In this document: positions 51,801 through 61,746 of the stretch, piece by piece
How the letters are laid out: the number at the start of each line of letters is the position of its first letter
How positions within the stretch are numbered: position 1 is the first letter of the stretch
Position numbers and translations under genes: made by a program
Notes under the pieces: model-generated
Told to the model about the DNA's origin: nothing
Seen by the model: the letters and a program-made list of their open reading frames with translations, nothing else
Databases searched by the model: none
NCBI GenBank assembly: GCA_003255025.1
Contig: QANY01008725.1
Location: forward strand, 62,001 to 126,000
DNA length: 64,000 nucleotides
Reading direction: 5' to 3'
Origin: Datisca glomerata
Lineage: Eukaryota > Streptophyta > Magnoliopsida > Cucurbitales > Datiscaceae

Positions 51801-53060
51801 TTCTTTTTACCCATACTAGCAACTAGCTTTTTATCTATACTATCTAGGGAGAATTGTAAAAACGATCAATTTTTCAGTTCAAACTATAAAATATCATGAA
51901 AATCTTTTTATATTTTAAATAATTTATTTACTCCTATGTAATTGTGGTAAATAATGTAATTACTCTCTAATATTTACTTCAGTCATTTTCAATCATTTTT
52001 ATAAATAAAAAAATTTTGGGTTCACCTTTCAGTTGGAACTTGATAGTTGATTTTTCCTACTATTATCTATATACTAGCAAAGTAGGCTCTCTCTTTATCT
52101 ATCTATCTATTTGTATATGCTACCACTTCTTTTTAGGGGAAAAAATAAGAAAAATGGGTAAGTCTTGGGGGAAATTCATTTTTCAAAAAAATTTAAAAAT
52201 TTAAAGGATAGGAAATTAAGAGAAAAGGTGCACTAATTTCCTCTATTTATTTTAAAACTCTAAAATAATGAAAATTCAATCTTTTGTATTTTCCTTTCCT
52301 TTTCCTACTAATATTAATGATCCAAATATAGTCTACAATTTTGATTTTTTTTTTAATGTTTTTACCCGTTTTCAAATTACTTATTTAGTTAGAATGTCAA
52401 AATATTTAGATTGCTGCTTGGAAAAAGCAAGTAAATAGAGAGTTAACTTTAGTTGAAACATATAATTTACGTTAAAAAGTCAGACAAAACAATATCAAAA
52501 CCACTTCTCAATGAACTATTTATATAATGTTTACAAGAGAGAACTGAATACGGAAAGATTAAAATGACTTATAAAGGTAGGTGTGTGTCTGATTAAAAGG
52601 TGTATACAAATCTGGAAGGGTGCAAATCTCACATAGTGAGCACTGGATGGGCTATGTTAGCTCTTATTGAAGCTGGGCAGGTAATATGATTAGTGAATAA
52701 TTACTACTGTATCAGAAGAATTAATCCTTAAACTTTGATTAATATTTGACATATAATCTTGAATTAGGCTCAAAGAGATCCAACTCCCTTACATCGTGCA
52801 GCAATGTTATTGATTAATTCCCAGTTGCAAGATGGGGACTTCCCACAACAGGTAATTAATTAATTAATAACCACACACACACACACTTGTTCATCTTAAT
52901 TATAATTAATTAACTAATTATAATTATGTTTTGACTTGTATAGGAAATAATGGGAGTGTTTAACAAGAATTGTATGATCAGTTATTCAGCCTACAGAAAC
53001 ATCTTTCCTATATGGGCACTTGCTCAGTATCGCAATCGAGTCCTCTGTTTTGCTAACTAA
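39883..53060 (+). CDS. LAS1: Oxidosqualene cyclase, probable lanosterol synthase
   Basis: Predicted to cyclise 2,3-oxidosqualene to lanosterol at the ER. The 18 exons are 39883-40083, 40183-40404, 41321-41410, 41850-42044, 42875-42959, 43048-43214, 44113-44301, 49474-49587, 49982-50104, 50213-50335, 50486-50584, 50977-51033, 51153-51199, 51302-51445, 51577-51754, 52600-52680, 52768-52851 and 52944-53060. All junctions are GT-AG and phases join, giving 771 aa. Intron positions match the neighbouring CAS1; exons 3-17 have identical lengths. MWCHCR, DCTAE (Asp496) and the Tyr410/Tyr532 equivalents (423, 545) are kept. The CAS1 His477 and Ile481 equivalents are Asn490 and Val494 ([12 protein letters not shown]). 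Plant lanosterol synthases have Asn/Val there, and the same changes put into Arabidopsis CAS1 give nearly pure lanosterol. Exon 2 has a 12-residue Glu/Lys-rich insertion. Intron 7 holds a copia element. Another sterol or triterpene product cannot be excluded without assay. Confidence 0.92.
44580..44801 (-). repeat. 3' LTR of the intronic copia element
   Basis: In element orientation it starts tgttaaaggcaagggttgaa and ends ctctcttca, with TG...CA ends. It lies next to the purine tract. It matches 49114-49367 apart from indels. Confidence 0.9.
44880..49077 (-). pseudogene. Copia polyprotein of the intronic element, broken
   Basis: Reading on the minus strand, gag starts at 49077 (MANPTENQ). 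A CX2CX4HX4C knuckle ([14 protein letters not shown]) lies near 48000-48045. The protease remnant reads DTRC where DSGA is expected. A GAG-pre-integrase segment lies at 47400-47600, then integrase pieces. RT carries an intact YVDD (45519-45530), followed by an RNase H with [17 protein letters not shown] near 45000. Multiple stops and frame changes break it, so it cannot move on its own. Confidence 0.88.
49114..49367 (-). repeat. 5' LTR of the intronic copia element
   Basis: It ends ctcttca directly before the primer-binding site. Its outer end reads AG instead of TG in element orientation, if the CATAT target duplication is accepted. Confidence 0.85.
49671..49900. mobile_element. MITE-like element in intron 8 (family copy 2)
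   Basis: It shares acaaaaatgaccaa, ttcagttcaagctgcaaaaat and ctcggccattt with the element in CAS1 intron 11. The right end (catttttataatttgagttg) is its inverted counterpart. Boundaries are approximate. Confidence 0.65.
51847..52058. mobile_element. MITE-like element in intron 15 (family copy 3)
   Basis: Its left end resembles that of copy 2 (gagaattgtaaaaacgatca, tttttcagttcaaactataa). The right end has aatcatttttataa and a degenerate inverted match. It is more decayed than the other two. Confidence 0.6.
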
Positions 53061-53089
53061 GTCTTAATTAACTTTGGAAATCTTCAATT

Positions 53090-53095
53090 AATAAA
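53090..53095 (+). terminator. AATAAA polyadenylation signal candidate
   Basis: aataaa lies 30 bases after the stop codon of the lanosterol-synthase-like gene, followed by T-rich sequence. Confidence 0.5.
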
Positions 53096-53739
53096 GTTTT
53101 ATTTGTATATATTCAGTGTGAAGGGAAGGGATACCATTACCAGCTATGGTTTTCTCTACTGGACTTGACTTGACTTTGTATATAATGTTCATAATATAAA
53201 GCGTTATGCTATCAAAAATGTCCATTAACAAATAAGAATATCAAAAATGTTTTCCCCACGGGATATTATCATTTTTGGCGATTTTTTTTGTCACTTGCAC
53301 TATAAAAATATAAATAATATGAGAACATAAAATTCCTCAATTTTCTTTCTTTTTTTTTTTCTGGTCTTTCTTGATCCAAATCCTATCTCCTGGTCGAAGT
53401 AACCGACAATTGCTAGGTCAACCACAGAAGTAGAATATAGTTTATTGGCATGCGACTACAATATTGAATGCGTTTTCAAATCCTATCTGTCCAAGGAACC
53501 CACAGCTGCTTTTGTCGTTTCGGTTTATGGGTTTCTCTTATTACGCATAATAAGCATGGGTTTTTTATTTTGATTACTGTAAGTGGTCCATTGGATGTCT
53601 CTTCATTTTCGGTCTAGGAATTTTTATCTGGACCAGTTGATTTTAAAATTAATTAAAAATAAGTTTAAACTATGAACAATTTATGGACGGAATATAAAAA
53701 AAATTCAATCAAATTATTTAATCAAATTAAATAATTTAA

Positions 53740-55487
53740 AATCTAACAACGTATGATTATACATACACGATATTAAACGAGAAGATAAGATTAGAAACAA
53801 TTTTTTTCACTTATACCTTGTATAAGACCATTTCTAAATTGACGAAATTTCTTCGAGCGTTCTTTTTGTTCTTCAAGTTTCGAAATCTAAATCACGCATT
53901 TGAACTCCAAGAACGATTTACGAATATCTCACAAAAATTTTGTGTAAGAATTAGAGTGTGAGCTCTCAAAACGATTGAAGAAAAAAAATCTCCCTCAATA
54001 CAATTTTCAGCGGCAACAGGGAGGGAGGGGAAAACGTTTTTCTCTCTTACTTTTTTAACAAACAATTGTATCTAATCCAAAATTTATCTGCAATCAAGTT
54101 GCTATTAGATATTGATAAAATATAATTTTTAATATTTATAAATATACTCATATATTTTTATTTCCAAAATTCACCTTACATATTCATAATTGCCGAAAAT
54201 TACAATATTCCGTAGAGTTTGAGTTGTATCGGGTTTCATCAATCAAATTGATAAATTTAATTGATCATTATCAATTAATTAGATAAATTCATTTTTATTT
54301 ACTAATTATCTAATATTTAGAAAATAATAAACTAATTAATTTTAATACATATTATCACATTTAACTAATTAAGTGACATCACTTATCACATATAAGTGTA
54401 GAAAATTTACATTGGCACCAAAACACATTTTGATCCAAATTTACTTCGTTTCTCTATTCCTGTTTTCATGAGCTATTTCTGAGACCGAATGGACCCACAT
54501 GAAAAAAAACTAAGAATTCAAATACTCAACAAATTTATCTCTATAAATTTCTGACCCATTTAATTTTGACATCATACGACTCCACTATAGTTTCGATGCT
54601 GAATAAACTCTCGATTCATGCATGTTACGTTTTCTGTTGGTGTAAATAAACCCCTTTTATTTTCACGGTCTACTGATTATTTTAACATTTTACCCATCGT
54701 GAATATCAGTAACAAGAGCGGAATATAAAATTACAATTTCATTAACTCTTTTATTGACTGTGAATAAGAAAGACATAATAGTGAATTGTCTCATACAATT
54801 CACAAGTTTTATTCAATGACATAAGTCACCTGACCATGTTAATTTATTCACACACTCATCAATAAATCATAATGTGGTATTGTTGTTTTCACAATTCAAC
54901 TACGGATTTTCATATATATGAATCATGTAACTTCAACTTAATTGAATTACAATCCCAACATCTAAGGTATTGCCTGCCAATTCGAACTCATTCATTTGAC
55001 ATATCAAGTATTACAACTAATTAAGTCAAGCTACATATTCACCTCAGGATTAAGGTAACTATGAAAATACCCTTAAGGTGTAACAATTGGATTTAGAGCT
55101 AAGTAAATCTTTTTGAGCTCTAAACTAATTTGTTACTGGTCTATTCAACATGTTCATAACATGTCTAGCTTAACCATTTGAGTCTCCACTCTAATGCCCC
55201 AAGACTGGAATTCATTGGTTTAACCTAACAGTCGCAAATCAGATTTGATTGCCTAGTTGATCCTAAAACTGCGAATATCGTTCTGAATTTTCTTAGAAGA
55301 ATTCATCTGGAGACGTCTCTATCTTCACTCTTCAGTTGCTGATGAAAATTTCAGGACTTGAATGGTTTATAAACACACTTTAATCAAACATTCAATTTAT
55401 CATAAGAATTCAATAAAACTAATGTCTGAGAAATTACTAAATAAAAATAAATAGTTGAAAATGCTACTTTATGGACATATTCCAACA
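53740..55487 (-). repeat. Copia-type LTR, minus orientation
   Basis: On the minus strand it starts tgttggaatatgtccataaa at 55487 and runs leftwards. Its part up to about 54900 is unique in the window; the part from 54900 to 53740 matches the plus-oriented fragment 36061-37312. The far end is not resolved. No internal domain is attached, so it is a solo or truncated LTR. Confidence 0.7.
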
Positions 55488-55669
55488 ATTTCTCTAAGAC
55501 AATTACTTTGGTTTGTGTAAAAAAGTCACAGATTACTGCAAGTGGTCCAAGGGTTGTCTATGAGTGTTTTGGTGCATTAACGTGAATGTGCCCTATATAT
55601 CTCCTATAAAACATAGTTTCTTTAGATGTGTTGAAAAGTTTGTGCAATTTTTATGTTTTTCTAGGAAAA

Positions 55670-56770
55670 TGGATCCCATAAGATTTGAGTTTTATCACAG
55701 AGGTAATTTTTATGCACAAATCACTGGGTGTGAGAGTGGTGATGTCGTCGTGTGATCATATGATTCCAATTATAAAATTCGTGGGTGACGATTATGAAAT
55801 GGCACGATGTTTAGGTTATATGAATGTTATAGATGTTTAGTTCAAATTTGAACCTGAAGGCATTGATGAACTAAGCTTAATTTTGGATGATAGAGATATT
55901 ATCAAGTTGTTGGATGGCATACATAAAGATGGGCATAAGGTAGTTCACGTATATTTAGAGCATAAGGTGGATGATATTGAGTCAAGTCTACTAGCACAAC
56001 TTGTCCTTCCTAGTTTGACCGATGCACAAGTGGAGGTAGATGTTAATGACTACATTCAACCTGACCCTAATTTGAGTGATGATAATGAGTTTGACATAGA
56101 TTATGTTGTTGATGATGATGGGTAAGCTTACGAGTCCGAAGATGAGTCTAGTAATGATTCTAACGATAATTTTGATGATGAGCATGATGATGGACATGAA
56201 AGATTGTTGGATGATAGTTTTAGATCCAAGGGAGAGTTTTAGATTATGTTGATAGCGATGATGTCAATAGTGTTCATTAATCCAGTGATGAGGATCATGC
56301 ATATCATCGTTATCTTGAATTTCATGATGAGATAGGGTTTAAGAAACCAATTAATTTACAGAAGGGTTTGATCTTTAGTTCACACAGTCTTCAAGAAAGC
56401 CTTAAAGGATTATGCAATAAAGTGAGGTTTTGATTATGTGTTAAAAAAGAATGACCGAATACAAGCAATTGCAATATGTAATACAAGTTCTGGATAGAGG
56501 ATCCACGCGTCCCTAACTCAAACACAGACGTAATTTCAGATTAAGTGTTTTATCCCATAACATGTTGACTATAGTCAGCGTTAGATAAACACAAGATTAC
56601 TGCAAGTTGGATAGCTCTTAAATATCGGAAACATTTTTGAGATGATCCTAATTGAGAGATTGCCGCATTGAAAGCACATATGTTAAAGGACTACAGTGTG
56701 AATATTAAGAGTCATAAATGCTACAAAGGCAAATAGAAATGCCTTAATGAGTAAGGAAATTTACAATTCT
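55670..56770 (+). pseudogene. Mutator-like (MuDR) transposase remnant, N-terminal part
   Basis: The segment has an FEFYHRGNF N-terminal motif and an acidic Asp-rich region (55990-56220). It is followed by the MuDR block FKKALKDYAIK and FDYVLKKNDR, and later by DDPN, ALKAHMLKDYSVNI and KCYKGK. This order is typical of plant MuDR transposases. Stops and frame changes are frequent, and the catalytic MULE domain is absent. Terminal inverted repeats were not found. Confidence 0.78.
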
Positions 56771-57680
56771 AGACAAGTTTAAAGGTAGTGTTTTGATGTA
56801 GTTAGAATTTTTTTAGAGTTTTAGGTAAATAGAGTTGTTATAATTGTCAATAATTATTGACCAAAATATTTTTAATCTATTCAAGGGCTTTCAAATTAAG
56901 AATAATTTAAAATTAGTCAATAACTATAAGAATATGTAGTAAATAGATTTAAAACATATATACAATTAATTAAAATAATAATCTAAATAAGGATAAAAAT
57001 ATATAGTCAGCCAATTGAATTTTTTTTAAATCGGGCTGGATATAATATCTGTAATTGACTACATATCACATTTCTTTGCTAAAAACAAAAAGAAATTGAA
57101 GTTTAAGATTTTTTTTAAATTTTTTGGGTTAGATTCAATAATCGATTACATATCACATTTCTTAAAAATGCGAAGATAATTAACGTTGGAAAATAAGAAA
57201 AAATTGAATTTTGAATTTTTCTGAAGAAAAGCTAAAACATCTTAATATCAATTATTGTCTCCATAATATCAATGATTCACTATTTATTTTCAATATTTTT
57301 TTCTAGCAAAATGGCATATAGAATATCACAATCTAATGGAATAAAAATCGGCTATAATATGTTTCATTAACAGATTATTGACTTCCCATAATTAAGAGCT
57401 ATGAAGATTATATAAACCACCTTAGTTAGATTTTAGAACACCATTAAATTTTTTAAATATAGGATATTAAAATTAACAAAACTACAAATAAAATTAAACC
57501 AAAATTCAGTAAAATTAAGGATAGTAATGTCTGTTCATTTTTATGAGGTGAAATTAAAATTTGTGTTGCTCTAAAGTTAGAAAAATCTGATATATTTCAT
57601 GTAATTAGTTTTTCATGGTGTTTATTTTATTTAGCATTAAAAAAACACATTTGGGCGACTGAATAGAAGGGTACAATTGT
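56771..57680. other. AT-rich intergenic stretch, no gene recognised
   Basis: It has short direct repeats of gattacatatcacattt (about 57057 and 57142) and A/T runs. It probably includes the rest of the decayed Mutator-like element. Confidence 0.5.
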
Positions 57681-57689
57681 AATATGAAC

Positions 57690-57800
57690 GAAAATCGGCA
57701 TTGTCATCTGGGGCCGAGGCTGTGCCGGCGCGAACTTCGACTTCCTCGTTTTGGTTCTGTGAGGCGGCCGCCACTACGCTAAGCCGGCCGTTAGTGGCTG
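57690..57800. promoter_or_regulatory. GC-rich patch upstream of the pseudouridine synthase gene
   Basis: A CpG-rich patch (ggcggccgccactacg, gccggcgcgaac) stands out from its AT-rich surroundings and ends 70 bases before the start codon. It may be the promoter/5' UTR or a remnant of unrelated coding DNA, since its minus strand is open for 68 codons. Confidence 0.4.
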
Positions 57801-57869
57801 ATGCTGGGGATGATAACGAGCCCGAGATTAAAATTTGTCCCAACTATAAAATTTAGTTCCAGATTTCTA

Positions 57870-60800
57870 ATGGAGAATCATTCCCCGAAGAAGAAGGATT
57901 ACGTTCACTATAACCACACTGATCCGTGCAAGCATGCTAGATGGACAGCAAGGTGCTTTCTAATAATCATGCTTAGCTTAGTTGTTCTTCTGTTCGATTG
58001 TTCTCTCCAAATTTTGACAATTTGATGCTGGGAAGAAAGTAGTAAAGTGTGCAATTATATGTGTGGCAGGGAGAGCTACCGGTTCATGTATGAGAGGCCA
58101 TGGCACGAAGTCATTGATTTTTATTCTCATGCTGTTAATGGGCGTTTATCATTGGCCTCATTGTTTGGTTCTGAGGTGGATAATTAATAATCTTTGATCT
58201 TGACTATGATTGTGCTTAATTTTCCAAGCAATTGAAACAGATACAAGTTTAATTCTGCTTTCTCGTGATCAATGGGTAATATTTATTCTTCTTAGCATGC
58301 AATCGTACTCGTGTCATTGATTGATAAGCTTTAATGTCGTACTCATATTTGGCTGTTATAATAACTGCTTTGTTATTTAAGCATAGAATTTTATCCACAG
58401 ACAAGTCGTGATTCTGATGATGTTGAGGTTCCACTAATTTCTGATAAAACCGAGACTGAGAGAGCTTCTGCAAAAGATAGGTCTGGGAGGTGGGCTAGAG
58501 TAACGTTTATGATCACTCTTTCATACCATGGCAGTTCTTTTGATGGATGGCAAAAGCAGCCAGACTTGAATACTGTTCAAGGGTAATCCGTTTTTCAGTC
58601 AGCTTCTGCAGTTTGTTAAGAAACTATCACTCAGTAGTGGCGTCAACTGATTATGTGCTTGGCATTATTAAAGATCGGGTTTTTGACCCGGAGGGATCTT
58701 TGTTTTGGTTGGAAAATTAAGGAAATTCCACTATTGATTGTCCAGTTTTAAACACCTCCCATTGTTGCCATTTATCTGGAGTACATTGAGGAAAAATCTT
58801 AGTTTTCAAAAAAACTTCTACAATATTTTTTCCCATTGTCATCTCTTTAGTATTAGAGTCCAATTGATACCATTAATATTGTGGAAAAGCTTGAAATCCA
58901 ACAGCAGTGACACAGTCTTCCCTATGTTGTTTGGGAGCTTGATATGCAAACTGTAAATGTTTTCTTTATCAAACTATCACTATATTTTGTTAGCAAGGTG
59001 AAAATTACTTGTAAATCTACAATGCTTGTGCTGTCACTTGTATATTTAGCTTAATGTTCAACTCACTTTACTTTTACCAGCTTAATAGAGAGATCTCTTG
59101 GGAAATTTGTAGATGAAAAGAAAGCTCAACTTCTAAAAGACAAATGTTTACCAATTGAAGGCTGTGCTCTTGTTGCTGGACGCACAGACAAAGGAGTCAC
59201 AGCTCTGCAACAAGTTTGCTCTTTTTGTACGTCATTTGAACGACATTCCCTAAATAAGGTGTCCGTTTTTGGGAACTGAGAAACTTGGCTGTGCGATTTT
59301 TTTGCTGACCTAAAACCAATTTATATGTCCAGATACATGGCGGACGGATGTTAAACTTCAAGATATAGTGGATGCCATTAACAGCTCAGCTCCTGGAAAA
59401 TTACGGGTCATATCTGTTTCTGAGGTATGGACAGTTCCGGTCTTTTAAGTAATCAATGTAATATGAAGAATTAAATATTGTGTCCATGTGTTGGTTGTAA
59501 TACTCTTAGGAGTAAAACTCTCTTCGAACTAATCACCTTTCTTTTGTTTGATTCCATATAGGAGTTTATCTAATTCTAACATTAGTTTTAAACTTCTGTA
59601 GGTATCTCGTACTTTTCATCCTAATTTCTCTGCTAAATGGAGGCGGTATCTATATATATTCCCGCTTAATGATGATGGGGACGATGGGCACCAAAGTATC
59701 ATGAATGCGGATGATGCTGACAAATATAGATATAATGAAAAGCAGAATCAGCAGAAAATTCTAGTTGGTGAATGTGAGCATGAGAACGTAGATAATCTTA
59801 TTATCAGTGATGAGGAGACTGAGAGTAGAGAAATACCACAAACATTTAGTGTGAGCAGGGTAAACCAACTTTTACGGCAGCTAGAAGGAAAGTTATTGTC
59901 CTACAAGATATTCGCACGTGATACTAAACCTTCAAGAAATGTGTAAGAATTAAGAACTCAACTCAACGTTAGTAGTTCTCGATTAAGTTTAATTGGTTTG
60001 TCTTTTTATGTATGTGAGTTGGAAATGAATCTATGAGTTGCGATGATTCAGAGTTTTATTTTTTAATTTTTGGTTTTGCTTATTTGATTTGCATTCAGTC
60101 AAGTTCCTTTACTCCTGATGATTCATTGATCTTGCATGGTCTGTCATTCAATGTTCAACTTCTAAATTTACTTGTGTTTCACTTTGCAGAGGTCCACCAA
60201 CGGAGTGTTTTGTCTACCGTGCCCGAGCCACTGAAGCTAGATTACCATGTTTGGTGAATGTTTCCTACATTTATCCATCTTAAATTTTCTCTCTCCCAAA
60301 ATTCCATCTTGTTCCTTGTAATCAACTTCAACTCGTTGAAATTTAAATTCAAGGAGAAAAAAAAATCCTAACCAGTTACCACTAAAATATAGGACAAAAA
60401 GGACCATATTGCAGATATAGAACAAATAATAGATATAGAACCTTATATGATGATTATGTATGCAAGTGCAAAAGGCATTCTTATTTGTCTTAATTGAACC
60501 TCTCTGGATTGTTTTCTAGTCTCTGTCTCCTCGTTAGTTTATATTGCAGATACGAATCTTGTCTAGTAACATGTTCTGTTGGTAGTGATGTACTTCTGTT
60601 GCTACTTCACCAATCTTTGGCATCTTTTTCACTAAATCCTAGTTTCAGGATCAGGGAGAAGGAAGAAGGATTATGTGTGTTGAGCTTGTTGCTAATCGGT
60701 TCTTACGTAAGGTATTCATCAAGTACTCTATGCAATTCTCATAAACCGTGGGTTTCTAGTTGATATTTCGAACATCTTTGCCCTACTCTACAAAATTTAC

Positions 60801-61062
60801 TGCTTTGCCTTGGGATCTGTATTCTTTTGCATTATGGTCTATTAGAACGAAGGCTAATCATAATATACAGATGGTTCGGGTGCTTGTGGCGACATCAATA
60901 AGGGAAGCAGCAGCAGGAGCAGAAGATGATGCATTGCTAAAGCTCATGGATGCTACATGTAGACGTGCCACTGCTCCCCCGGCACCCCCAGATGGTTTGT
61001 GTCTTGCTACTGTAGGTTATACCGAATTTGACGAACGGAATTGCTTCATTACGAAAGATTAG
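57870..61062 (+). CDS. tRNA pseudouridine synthase, TruA family
   Basis: The enzyme converts uridine to pseudouridine in RNA, probably tRNA. Exons: 57870-57952, 58070-58175, 58401-58582, 59081-59226, 59333-59424, 59602-59942, 60190-60253, 60649-60711 and 60871-61062. Phases join, giving 422 aa. The TruA motif AGRTDKGVTAL holds the catalytic Asp160. Downstream family blocks are SRTFHPNFSAKWRRYLYIFP, CFVYRARATE and VELVANRFLRKMVRVLV. An acidic, low-complexity insertion of about 70 residues lies in exon 6, between the FHPN and CFVYRAR blocks. The N-terminus (YNHTDPCKHARWTARESYRF) matches, from memory, Arabidopsis At5g35400, so this is the plant-specific branch. I see no organelle signal peptide. 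The gene is complete. It lies 0.7 kb upstream of the LRR kinase in the same orientation. Confidence 0.92.
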
Positions 61063-61746
61063 TATGTATTTCAATGGTTTCCTTTATGTAACCTAATTAT
61101 ATAAAGGAAGCATTGGGATCAGAATCTGCTTCCTTTTAATGGTTGTAAAACATTGTTTCTTTAATTTCTTCCATTTGGTGAAATTTATCTATACAAGCTC
61201 TGGTTTTGCAGTATTGTTCTCATTCAGCAATTATCTTAAAATGTTAGTTGAGCTGAAATGAAATTTAAATTAGCTTTTTTATTATTTAAAATTTAGTATT
61301 ATTGTTAATTATAAATATTAATTTAATTATTTCTAATGGAGATGATAAATGGTGCAAAAGATATCCATATTAGTTTTAAAAAAAAATTCATCAGAAAAAG
61401 AAGCTAAAAATGGCTATGAAGATACATTGTCAAATTAAAGGGTTGAGCGGATATTTCTCTTGCAACTCTTACATCCTTCATCAAAATTGCACAAACCAAA
61501 CAAGACCTCGTCAACCTTTTGTAACCTTCCTTCTCAATTCTTCTCTGTACATATTCTCTCTCCTATTCTTAGCTCTATTTTCCTTCTCTCTCTTTCTCTC
61601 TCTATCCTTCTCTTTCTTCAATGCCATCAATCTTGCCACCACTCTTTCAACCTTCCTCAACCGTCTTCAACTCCTATTGAATCCAAATTCAAGAGCAGCA
61701 GCCCTCTCTAAAGGGCGGTCCTCCCCGCCCCTCTCCCCGTACGGCA

